A stretch of DNA of 64,000 nt from NCBI RefSeq assembly GCF_016907835.1, contig NZ_JAFBCT010000001.1:2728001-2792000 (forward strand), in the 5' to 3' direction. Position numbers and translations under genes: made by a program. Under the pieces are notes generated by a model. That model did no database searches, was not told the origin of the DNA, and saw nothing but the letters and a program-made list of their open reading frames with translations. The stretch is from Agromyces cerinus (GTDB lineage Bacteria; Actinomycetota; Actinomycetes; Actinomycetales; Microbacteriaceae). Positions 55,262 to 63,025 of this stretch are shown one piece after another (positions within the stretch are counted from its first letter, which is position 1; each line of letters opens with the position of its first letter).

Positions 55262-56638
55262 ATGGCGAAGTACCGAGTACAGAACCCCGCGACCGGCGAG
55301 ATCGTCGAGACGTTCGAGTCGGCGACCGACGCGCAGATCGAGCAGACGCTCGCGGCCGCCGACGGCGCGTACCGCGAGTGGCGCGAGCGCAGCGTTCAAG
55401 AGCGCGCCGCGGCGGTGAAGCGCGTGGCCGAGCTGTTCGAGGAGCGCAAGGAGGAGCTCGCCCGGCTCATCGCCCTCGAGATGGGCAAGTCGCTGGCCGA
55501 GTCGATCGACGAGGTCGAGTTCGCGACCGCGATCATCGACTACTACGCCGTGTACGGGCCGGGCCTGATCACCGATCAGGAGATCCCGAGCACGATCCCC
55601 GGCAAGGCGATCATCGAGCAACTGCCCGTGGGGGCGCTGCTCGGCGTGATGCCGTGGAACTTCCCCTACTACCAGGTCGCCCGCTTCGCGGCGCCGAACC
55701 TCGTGCTCGGCAACACGATCATCCTGAAGCACGCCGACATCTGCGCGCGTTCCGCCCTGACGATCCAGGAGATCATGGAGGAGGCCGGGGTCCCGGTCGG
55801 CGGGTACCAGAACGTGTTCGCCTCGCACGACCAGATCGCGACCATGATCGCCGACCCGCGGGTCCAGGGCGTCTCGCTCACCGGGTCCGAGCGGGCCGGC
55901 GCCATCATCGGCGCGCAGGCGGGCCAGCACCTGAAGAAGTGCGTGCTCGAGCTCGGCGGCATCGACCCGATGGTCGTGCTCGACGCCGACGACGTGGCGA
56001 GTGTCGCGAAGGCGGCTTGGGACTTCCGCGTCTACAACGGCGGCCAGGTGTGCAACTCGAACAAGCGGATGATCGTGATGGACGACATCTACGACGAGTT
56101 CGTCGCCGAGCTGCGCCGTCTCGCTGACGGGCTCGAGCCGGGCGACCAGCTGGACCTCGGCGAGGGACAGTACGCGCCGATGTCGACCCGCGTCGCCGCT
56201 GAGACCGTGAACGCCCAGGTGCAGAAGGCCGTCGCCGCGGGCGCCACGCTCGAGGCCGGCGGCGTGCTGTCCGACGGCCCCGGCGCCTACTACTCGCCCG
56301 CCGTGCTGACGGGCGTGCCCCGCGACTCCGAGTCGTACCGCGAGGAGATCTTCGGCCCGGTGGCGACGGTCTACCGCGTGCACAGCGACGAAGAGGCGCT
56401 CGAGCTCGCCAACGACTGCGACCTCGGCCTCGGCGGCTCCGTGTTCTCGACCGACGAGGCCCGCGCCTCCCGTGTCGCCTCACGACTCGAGGTCGGCATG
56501 ACGCACGTGAACACCATCGCGGCCGAAGCCGCCGAGCTGCCCTTCGGCGGCGTGAAGCGCTCCGGCTTCGGGCGCGAGATGGGCCCGGTCGGCATCGGCG
56601 AGTTCGCCAACCGCCGCCTCTCGTTCGTCGCCAAGTAA
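55262..56638 (+). CDS. NAD(P)-dependent aldehyde dehydrogenase, succinate-semialdehyde type
   Basis: A 458-residue ALDH. It has GVMPWNFPYYQVARFAAPNL, the nucleotide turn SLTGSERAG, catalytic Glu in LELGGIDPM and catalytic Cys in NGGQVCNSNKR (about 262). The C-terminal PFGGVKRSGFGREMG is typical of GabD-type enzymes. Together with the oxidase upstream it would convert an amine through aldehyde to acid, for example gamma-aminobutyraldehyde or succinate semialdehyde oxidation. The start follows GGAGGAT. It is third in the operon. Confidence 0.9.
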   Translation: MAKYRVQNPATGEIVETFESATDAQIEQTLAAADGAYREWRERSVQERAAAVKRVAELFEERKEELARLIALEMGKSLAESIDEVEFATAIIDYYAVYGPGLITDQEIPSTIPGKAIIEQLPVGALLGVMPWNFPYYQVARFAAPNLVLGNTIILKHADICARSALTIQEIMEEAGVPVGGYQNVFASHDQIATMIADPRVQGVSLTGSERAGAIIGAQAGQHLKKCVLELGGIDPMVVLDADDVASVAKAAWDFRVYNGGQVCNSNKRMIVMDDIYDEFVAELRRLADGLEPGDQLDLGEGQYAPMSTRVAAETVNAQVQKAVAAGATLEAGGVLSDGPGAYYSPAVLTGVPRDSESYREEIFGPVATVYRVHSDEEALELANDCDLGLGGSVFSTDEARASRVASRLEVGMTHVNTIAAEAAELPFGGVKRSGFGREMGPVGIGEFANRRLSFVAK

Positions 56639-56656
56639 CGACGCCTCCGGAGCCGA

Positions 56657-56689
56657 GATCGGGTGCGGTGATCGACGCCGCACCCGATC
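56657..56689. terminator. Bidirectional hairpin terminator
   Basis: GATCGGGTGCGG (56657-56668) pairs perfectly with its complement at 56678-56689 around a nine-base loop, ending the amine oxidase operon and touching the stop of the convergent lipoprotein gene. Confidence 0.75.
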
Positions 56690-57506
56690 AGGCGCCCTCC
56701 GTCACGATCTCCACCTCGAGGTCCGTTCCGAGGCTCAGGAGTTCGGTGAGCGCCGACGCCACTGCGAGGTCGTCTCCAGTGATCACGAGGTGGACACTTC
56801 CGGCCTCGAGCGTGGCCTCGGCCAGGTCGACCGTCGCACGTGCTTGATCGAACGCGTCGAATTCGGCGGCGAGATCGGTGCCCGGCGCTGACATCGCCGA
56901 GAAGCTCGAGGGGAAGGACCATTCAGTGCTCGTGACCGGCGACGTGCGGTCGGCGACGGCGGATTCGACGTAGGCTCCGACGTGGGCGCTCTCCGCAATC
57001 TCCATGCCCGGTGCTCCGGCGATGGACTGGGCCCGGGCAGTGACCGACTCGAGCGCATCGGCGTCCGCCGCGGTGAGCACCACGAACCCGTAGGACAGCT
57101 CGCCCTCGACGTCAGCGGCCCACAGCGACTCGGCTGCGTCGAGTCGCGCCGTGTTCACGGCGCGATCGTCCGTGATCGCGACCGAGAGCCCGTGGTACTC
57201 GATCGATGCGCCCCAGGTGACCACTCGCGAATCGACGGCGAGGAAGGCGCCGAGTTCGTGTCCGATCTCGGCGGCGCGATCGGAGCTCGCAGCATCGGAC
57301 ACCTCGATGTGCGCGTCGCTCGAACCCATGAACGGAAGGTTGTTCGACGCCGACGTGAACACCGACTCGATGTCGGGAACGTCGGCGAACCTCGCCTCCA
57401 GTCGATCGGTTCCGGCGGAACCGGCGTTCACCGCACATCCCGTGCAGGCGAGCGCGAGCAGCACGACGGTCGATGTCGCGAGCAGGCGGCGAGGTCTCGA
57501 GCGCAT
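56688..57506 (-). CDS. Lipoprotein of unknown function
   Basis: A 272-residue protein with a lipoprotein signal (LLALACTGC, Cys near 24). The mature part has two similar halves with alternating strands and helices (IEVSDAASSDRAAEIGHELG; VHLVITGDDLAVASALTELL), possibly two ferredoxin-like repeats. No family recognised. Monocistronic on the minus strand. Confidence 0.78.
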   Translation of the reverse strand: MRSRPRRLLATSTVVLLALACTGCAVNAGSAGTDRLEARFADVPDIESVFTSASNNLPFMGSSDAHIEVSDAASSDRAAEIGHELGAFLAVDSRVVTWGASIEYHGLSVAITDDRAVNTARLDAAESLWAADVEGELSYGFVVLTAADADALESVTARAQSIAGAPGMEIAESAHVGAYVESAVADRTSPVTSTEWSFPSSFSAMSAPGTDLAAEFDAFDQARATVDLAEATLEAGSVHLVITGDDLAVASALTELLSLGTDLEVEIVTEGA

Positions 57507-57563
57507 CGTCGGAGTCTATCCACGGCGCCGGGCGGAGACGCGCTGCCCGGGCCGGCAGACGCG

Positions 57564-58274
57564 CTACGCCGCCGCGGCAGCGACGTCGGTCGACGGTCCC
57601 ACCGGCTCGATGCGGAAGGTCAGCCCGAACCGCTCGACCAACCCGTCGCCGCCCGCGAGCACCGTCGCGCCGGTCGTGTCGCCGGCCAGCACCCCGCGGA
57701 GCGCCACCGGGTCGAACTGCAGTTCGAGCACGGCCGACGGCACCGGCTCGAACACCGAGCGCCGCTGCGGCTGCGGAAGCGCCCCGGCGCCGACCGGCAC
57801 CACGTCGAGCGTGCCGCCGACGACGATCGCGGACACCGAGACATCCGCGACATGCAGCACGTACTCGGTGGGGGGCAGTGACGCCGCGGCATCCGCTCGG
57901 AATGCGGCGCGGAGCGCGACGGCGAGCGCATCGTGGGTGACCGTCTCGCCCGCGGCGGGCTCGCCGAGCACCGACCAGCCCCACCGCTCGAGCGCGATGA
58001 CGACGGGTTCGAGCGCCCGGCCGAGCGGCGTGAGCTCGTAACCGCCGCGCACCGTCGGCAGGCGGCGCACGACGCCCGATTCCTGCAACTCCTTGAGTCG
58101 GTCGCTCAGGATGTTGGTCGGGATGCGCGGCAGCCCCGCCTTCAGGTCGCCGTACCGGCGCGGGCCGACGAGCAGGTCGCGGACGATGAGCAGCGCCCAT
58201 CGGTCCCCGACCCGCTCGAGAGCACGGGCCACTCCCCCGTACTGGCCGAAGCCGCGCGCTCCGCGTGTCGCCAT
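57564..58274 (-). CDS. HxlR family transcriptional regulator with C-terminal sensor domain
   Basis: A 236-residue regulator. The N-terminal HxlR domain (about 10-100) reads GVARALERVGDRWALLIVRD, LLVGPRRYGDLKAGLPRIPT and NILSDRLKELQESGVV. The C-terminal 120 residues resemble an SCP2-like ligand pocket. It starts 10 bases after the VOC gene stop, forming a two-gene operon. A concentric palindrome upstream of the VOC gene is its likely site. Confidence 0.87.
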   Translation of the reverse strand: MATRGARGFGQYGGVARALERVGDRWALLIVRDLLVGPRRYGDLKAGLPRIPTNILSDRLKELQESGVVRRLPTVRGGYELTPLGRALEPVVIALERWGWSVLGEPAAGETVTHDALAVALRAAFRADAAASLPPTEYVLHVADVSVSAIVVGGTLDVVPVGAGALPQPQRRSVFEPVPSAVLELQFDPVALRGVLAGDTTGATVLAGGDGLVERFGLTFRIEPVGPSTDVAAAAA

Positions 58275-58284
58275 GCGGTGCGCG

Positions 58285-58746
58285 TCAGGCCGTGGCCGAC
58301 GGCGCAGCGGCGCCCTGGCCGGCCATGTAGACGTCGGGGCCCTGCTCGGCCGCCGTCGGCTCCATGAAGAGGAACCCGAGGATGTTGCCGTCGGGGTCTT
58401 CGAGGTCGCGCGAGTACATGAAGCCGTAGTCCTGCGCCTCACGCGGCTCGCTGCCACCGGCGGCGAGTCCCTTGACGAGCACCGCGTCGACCTCGTCGCG
58501 CGAGTCGCGGGTGAACGAGATGCTCGTCTGCGCGTGCGTCTTCGTGTCGATGATCTGCTTGTCGGTGAAGGTGGCGAGGTAGTCGCGCGTGAGCACCATG
58601 AAGTAGATGTTCTCGTCGAGCACGACGCACGCGGCGTTCTCATCGGTGAAGAGCGGGTTGATGCTGAAGCCCAGCGCCTCGTAGAAGCTCTTCGAGCGCT
58701 CGAGGTCGGTGGTGGGCAGGTTCACGAAAATGCTGGTCGCGGTCAT
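58285..58746 (-). CDS. VOC family protein (glyoxalase/bleomycin resistance fold)
   Basis: A 153-residue VOC protein: IFVNLPTTDLERSKSFYEAL GF, then YFMVLTRDYLATF, and a C-terminal YSRDLEDPDGNILGFLFMEP. The usual metal ligands His and Glu of the first beta-alpha-beta module appear replaced, so enzymatic activity is uncertain. The ATG at 58746 follows GGAGG. Cotranscribed with the HxlR regulator, suggesting response to a toxic metabolite. Confidence 0.87.
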   Translation of the reverse strand: MTATSIFVNLPTTDLERSKSFYEALGFSINPLFTDENAACVVLDENIYFMVLTRDYLATFTDKQIIDTKTHAQTSISFTRDSRDEVDAVLVKGLAAGGSEPREAQDYGFMYSRDLEDPDGNILGFLFMEPTAAEQGPDVYMAGQGAAAPSATA

Positions 58747-58794
58747 GATCGCCTCCAAGGGATCGTCAGTGATTACCGGATGATTCGCTCCTAG

Positions 58795-58828
58795 CTTGCT
58801 CTTTGCAAGTGCACTTGTCAATAGCAAG
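58795..58828. promoter_or_regulatory. Nested palindromic operator upstream of VOC-HxlR
   Basis: CAAGTGCACTTG (58806-58817) is a perfect 12-bp palindrome. CTTGCT (58795-58800) and AGCAAG (58823-58828) form an outer pair with exactly the same centre (58811.5). It lies about 50 bases before the VOC start in an AT-richer patch, so it is probably the HxlR autoregulatory site. Confidence 0.65.
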
Positions 58829-58881
58829 TGAACGACCATACCGGTACACCCCGACGATCGGGCGAGCGCCTCCCGGCGAGA

Positions 58882-59511
58882 TCAGCCGCAGAGCTCCTTC
58901 GGCGGGAACTGGAGTGCGGAGGCCCCGATCTGCGTCACCACGCCATCGCGCAGGCTGAACACGAGCCACGACCCGTCGTCATCGGCCACGGCGTACGCGT
59001 TCGTGTCGGCCGGGTACGGGATCACCGTTTCGGCGATGCCCGGGTAGGCGGCCTGCACCTCCGCGAGCGTCGCACCGAGCGCGATGCCGGCGATGGTCGA
59101 CGGCGACGCCGTGTCGGCCGCGTCGCCCGCCGCCCAGACCTGCCGGATCGTGTCGCCGTCGGCTTCGAGGCCGACGTAGATGGTGGGCGAAGCGTCAGCG
59201 GTGAAGGACACGGCCGACGGGCACAACGTCTCGACGGTCATTCCCGCGAGCTGCGCTTCGACGGCTCCCCAGCTGGCCCCGCGTTCGACCGCACCGATGC
59301 CGGCCGAACCCGCGACCCACGTCGACATGTCAGCGGGATCGAGCGGTTCGGGGCTCGGGGCGGCGACCGGCTCCTGCGATGCCGGAGCCTCGGCCGACGG
59401 CGTCGGCGACGGCGTCACGGGCGACGCGGCCTCCGACGACGGGGCGCATCCCGAGAGGGCCACGAGGCCCCCGATGACGACCATCAGCGCTGCACTGCGC
59501 ACGACGTTCAT
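58882..59511 (-). CDS. Lipoprotein of unknown function
   Basis: A 209-residue protein with a lipoprotein signal (GLVALSGC, Cys near 21), a Pro/Ser/Ala-rich linker of about 40 residues and a domain. That domain has WGAVEAQLAGMTVETLCPSA and GIALGATLAEVQAAYPGIAE, resembling repeats that bind a ligand or inhibit an enzyme (BLIP-like repeat shape). Two domain Cys may form a disulphide. The start is set by AGGAGTGGAA. Confidence 0.78.
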   Translation of the reverse strand: MNVVRSAALMVVIGGLVALSGCAPSSEAASPVTPSPTPSAEAPASQEPVAAPSPEPLDPADMSTWVAGSAGIGAVERGASWGAVEAQLAGMTVETLCPSAVSFTADASPTIYVGLEADGDTIRQVWAAGDAADTASPSTIAGIALGATLAEVQAAYPGIAETVIPYPADTNAYAVADDDGSWLVFSLRDGVVTQIGASALQFPPKELCG

Positions 59512-59588
59512 TTCCACTCCTCGAACGAGAAGCCGACCCGATCGGCCGGCGGCCGAACGGCCGAACGTCGGCAGTGGCGCAACACTAC

Positions 59589-59603
59589 AGCCGACGGTCG
59601 GCT
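59589..59603 (-). terminator. Short hairpin at the PucR gene end
   Basis: AGCCGAC-G-GTCGGCT, a perfect seven-base inverted repeat, overlaps the end of the PucR gene. The one-base loop makes it strained, so termination is uncertain. Confidence 0.3.
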
Positions 59604-61270
59604 CAGCGCACGACACTCCGCCGCACGAGCAGCGCGAGATGCAGCGCCGTCAGGGTCTCGCCGTCATCGAGGTCGACGCCGAGCAGATCGCCGATGAGCG
59701 CGAGACGCTGGTAGAACACCGAGCGCGACAGATGCGAAGCGGATGCCGCGGCCGTGCGGTTGCCCGGATGCGCGAGCACCGCGCCGAGCACGTCGAGCAG
59801 ATCGCCCTTGCGAGCGAGGTCGTAGTCGATGAGGGGCTCGAGCATGCGCTCGCCGTGCTCGAGCAGCCGGTGATCGTCTCGGAGCGCGGTCACGAGGCGC
59901 ATCAACGGGCGGTCATCGGAACGCCGCAGCACCGGGCCGCGGGCCGAGCGCCGCGCCGGACCCCGGGCCAGGTCGATCGCCTCCTGCACCGACCCGAGCA
60001 GGGCATCGAGGTCGCTCGCCTCCGAGCCGATCGAGAGCACGAGCCGGTCGAGCATCGCCGAGTCACCCGCGGCGAGCGCTGCGGCGAAGGTTCGCAGCGA
60101 TGCGTCGTCGAGCGTGCGCGAGGCCGGCAGCGAGAGCACGACGATCGTGGCCGACGGTGCGGCGGCGCTCTCGGGAGCCGCCCCGGCGAGCGCCCGCCCG
60201 CCGAGCTCGCGTGCCGCAGCATCCGCTGCCGCCGCAACCGCACCGCCGGTGACCACGACGCCGAAGAGGCGAGCACCCTCGAGCGGCAGGCCGGCGGCCT
60301 CGATGCGCGCCGAGGCGGCGGGCAGACCCGCGAACCGGCCGTCGAGCAGTCCGTCGACGAGGCGCTGGCGCCCGATGCGCACCCACTCGTCGGCCGCGCC
60401 GTCAGCGAGCCTGCCGAGGGCGAGTGCGATCGCGCCCTGCTCGAGCACGCTCGTGCGCCCGGCCGGATGCGCCGGCCCCGGCAGGGCGATGAGGTGGCCC
60501 CAGCGGATGCCTCGCGCCTCGACCGGCACGATCAGCCACTCGTCGGCCGCGACCCCGCTGCCGAGACGTCGCTGCTCGTCGTGCCGTCGATGCGCGGCCC
60601 TCGACCGGGTCTCCCAGCGGGTGAAGAGCTCGATCTCGGCGGCGAGCGGAACCTCGGCGGCCACGACCTCGTGGGCGAGGTTCTCGAGCACCACGGCGGC
60701 GCCGAGCGTCTGGGCGAGCTGCTGCACGATGAAGTCGGGCGGCGAGCCGCGCAGCGCGAGGGCGGTGAAGCGTTCGCGCACCTCGTCGCGAGCGCGGAGG
60801 GCCGCCGTCTGCACCGAGATGATGCGGCTGTGCACCGCCTCGGTCAGTGCGACGAACTTGACCTCGCGGTGCAGGGCGACGAGGGCGAGACCGTGCTCGC
60901 GTGCGGCCGACTCGACGACGGCCGGCACGTAGCGGTAGTGCACGCCGAGTTCGAGCACGAGTCCCGCGATGCCCACGTCGACGAGGCCCCCGATGAACGC
61001 GGCGAGCTCCGCCGGTTCGGTCGGCCAGCCCGATCCCGTGGTGAGCAGCAGCTCGCCGCCGTTCAACAGCCGGGCGACTCCCGCGCTGTCGGAGACGTGC
61101 GCCCAGCGCACGTGCGCGTCGAGCGCGTCACCGCCGGAGAGCACCTCGGGGATGCCCTGGGCGACCGCGGGGATCGTGAGGATCTCGCGCACGGTCGGGA
61201 GGCCGTCGTCGGCCGGCTCGAGCACCGGACGGTTCGTCTGAATCGCCTCATCTTCGCGACGATCTGCCAC
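59603..61270 (-). CDS. PucR family transcriptional regulator
   Basis: A 555-residue regulator with an N-terminal PucR domain (about 25-145: LPTVREILTIP, WAHVSDSAGVARLLNGGELL, GLVLELG). A central GGDEF-like region follows, then a C-terminal HTH_30 (LGAVLAHPGNRTAAASASHL, SRSVFYQRLALIGDLLGVDL). PucR proteins activate nitrogen-compound catabolism. It is divergent from mmsA and an aminotransferase, the expected targets. The GTG start follows AGAAAGGCG. Confidence 0.9.
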   Translation of the reverse strand: MADRREDEAIQTNRPVLEPADDGLPTVREILTIPAVAQGIPEVLSGGDALDAHVRWAHVSDSAGVARLLNGGELLLTTGSGWPTEPAELAAFIGGLVDVGIAGLVLELGVHYRYVPAVVESAAREHGLALVALHREVKFVALTEAVHSRIISVQTAALRARDEVRERFTALALRGSPPDFIVQQLAQTLGAAVVLENLAHEVVAAEVPLAAEIELFTRWETRSRAAHRRHDEQRRLGSGVAADEWLIVPVEARGIRWGHLIALPGPAHPAGRTSVLEQGAIALALGRLADGAADEWVRIGRQRLVDGLLDGRFAGLPAASARIEAAGLPLEGARLFGVVVTGGAVAAAADAAARELGGRALAGAAPESAAAPSATIVVLSLPASRTLDDASLRTFAAALAAGDSAMLDRLVLSIGSEASDLDALLGSVQEAIDLARGPARRSARGPVLRRSDDRPLMRLVTALRDDHRLLEHGERMLEPLIDYDLARKGDLLDVLGAVLAHPGNRTAAASASHLSRSVFYQRLALIGDLLGVDLDDGETLTALHLALLVRRSVVR

Positions 61271-61381
61271 CGGATTCGCCTTTCTTCCTCTGTCACACTG
61301 AGACTACGAAGCCTAGTCGACGTCGGCCATTCTGTCCGATGCCGGCCCGACGACCGCCGCACATCAGTGAAGGAACTGCCA

Positions 61382-62947
61382 ATGAGCATCACCGAGACCG
61401 CTTCCTCGCCCGCATCGGCCCCCGAGGTGCCAGTGATCGGACACTGGGTCGACGGCGCGCTGCGCGCCTCGACCTCGGGCCGCACGGCCTCGGTGTACAA
61501 CCCGGCCACGGGCGCCGTGCAGGCCGAGGTCGCACTGGCTGACCAGGCCGAGATCGACGCGGCGATCGCGTCGGCGCAGGCCGGTTTCGAGGTGTGGAGC
61601 GGCTACTCGATCGCGAAGCGGCAGGGTGTGCTGTTCTCGTTCCGCGAGCTGCTGAACTCGCGCAAGGGCGAGCTCGCGGCCATCATCACCGCCGAGCACG
61701 GCAAGGTCGTCTCCGACGCGATGGGCGAGATCCTGCGCGGCCAGGAGGTCGTCGAACTCGCCACCGGGTTCCCGAACCTGATCAAGGGCGCCTTCTCCGA
61801 GAACGTCTCGACCGGCATCGACGTCTACTCGCTGAAGCAGGCGCTCGGCGTGGTCGGCATCATCAGCCCGTTCAACTTCCCCGCCATGGTGCCCATGTGG
61901 TTCTTCCCCATTGCGATCGCCGCGGGCAACGCCGTGATCCTGAAGCCCAGCGAGAAGGACCCGTCCGCCGCGCTCTGGATCGCACAGCTCTGGTCGGAGG
62001 CAGGCCTCCCCGACGGCGTGTTCACCGTGCTGCAGGGTGACAAGCTCGCCGTCGACGGCCTCCTCACCTCGCCCGTCGTGCAGTCGATCTCGTTCGTCGG
62101 CTCGACGCCGATCGCCCAGTACATCTACGAGACCGCGTCGAAGCACGGCAAGCGCGTCCAGGCACTCGGCGGAGCCAAGAACCACATGCTCGTCCTGCCC
62201 GACGCCGACCTCGACCTGGTCGCCGACCAGGCGGTGAACGCCGGGTACGGCGCCGCCGGCGAGCGCTGCATGGCGATCTCGGTCGTGCTGGCCGTCGAGC
62301 CCGTCGCCGACGAGCTGATCACCAAGATCAGCGAGCGCATCGCGAAGCTGAAGATCGGCAACGGCGCAGGCGTCGACGGCGTCGAGCCCGACATGGGGCC
62401 GCTCATCACCGACGTGCACCGCGACAAGGTCTCCTCCTACGTCGACATCGCCGAGAGCGACGGGGCGACGATCGTGGTCGACGGTCGCGGGTTCACCGTC
62501 GACGGTCACGAGGACGGCTTCTTCTTCGGCCCGACCTTGATCGACAACGTGCCCACCACCTCGCGTGCGTACACCGAGGAGATCTTCGGCCCGGTGCTCT
62601 CGATCGTTCGCGTGGCGAGCTACGACGAGGGCCTCGACCTGATCAACTCCGGCCAGTTCGGCAACGGCACCGCCATCTTCACCAACGACGGCGGAGCCGC
62701 ACGCCGCTTCCAGAACGAGGTGCAGGTCGGCATGATCGGCATCAACGTGCCGATCCCGGTGCCCGTCGCCTACCACTCGTTCGGCGGCTGGAAGCAGTCG
62801 CTGTTCGGTGACGCGAAGGCCTACGGCACCCACGGCTTCGACTTCTTCACGCGTGAGAAGGCCGTGACCAGCCGCTGGATCGACCCGGCCACCCGCAACG
62901 ACTCCGCGCACGGCGGCATCAACCTGGGCTTCCCCCAGAACCACTGA
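61382..62947 (+). CDS. mmsA: CoA-acylating methylmalonate-semialdehyde dehydrogenase
   Basis: A 521-residue ALDH of the MmsA/IolA group, converting (methyl)malonate semialdehyde to propionyl- or acetyl-CoA with loss of CO2. Signatures are ISPFNFPAMVPMWFFPIAIA, the ALGGAKNHM segment that replaces the usual catalytic Glu, and the catalytic Cys in GAAGERCMAISV (about 299). The start follows AAGGA. With an omega-aminotransferase next, it suits beta-alanine, valine or related breakdown. Confidence 0.95.
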   Translation: MSITETASSPASAPEVPVIGHWVDGALRASTSGRTASVYNPATGAVQAEVALADQAEIDAAIASAQAGFEVWSGYSIAKRQGVLFSFRELLNSRKGELAAIITAEHGKVVSDAMGEILRGQEVVELATGFPNLIKGAFSENVSTGIDVYSLKQALGVVGIISPFNFPAMVPMWFFPIAIAAGNAVILKPSEKDPSAALWIAQLWSEAGLPDGVFTVLQGDKLAVDGLLTSPVVQSISFVGSTPIAQYIYETASKHGKRVQALGGAKNHMLVLPDADLDLVADQAVNAGYGAAGERCMAISVVLAVEPVADELITKISERIAKLKIGNGAGVDGVEPDMGPLITDVHRDKVSSYVDIAESDGATIVVDGRGFTVDGHEDGFFFGPTLIDNVPTTSRAYTEEIFGPVLSIVRVASYDEGLDLINSGQFGNGTAIFTNDGGAARRFQNEVQVGMIGINVPIPVPVAYHSFGGWKQSLFGDAKAYGTHGFDFFTREKAVTSRWIDPATRNDSAHGGINLGFPQNH

Positions 62948-62959
62948 TCATCGTTCGCT

Positions 62960-63002
62960 GAGCCTGCCGGAACGGACGCCCACGGCGTCCTCCGGCAGGC
63001 TC
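62960..63002. repeat. Hairpin-forming palindrome between mmsA and the aminotransferase
   Basis: Outer arms GAGCCTGCCGGA (62960-62971) and its complement (62991-63002) enclose inner arms GGACGCC and GGCGTCC (62974-62980, 62984-62990). The family TTCG-x-TGAGCCTG-x-CGGAA recurs in Microbacteriaceae intergenic spaces. It may attenuate the downstream gene. Confidence 0.65.
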
Positions 63003-63025
63003 GCCGACCTCTTGGAGCATCCGTC

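Noticed and set aside
59180..61381. In-frame extension of mmsA upstream to about 59180
   Set aside because: It runs antisense through the PucR gene; mmsA has a proper ribosome site and start at 61382.
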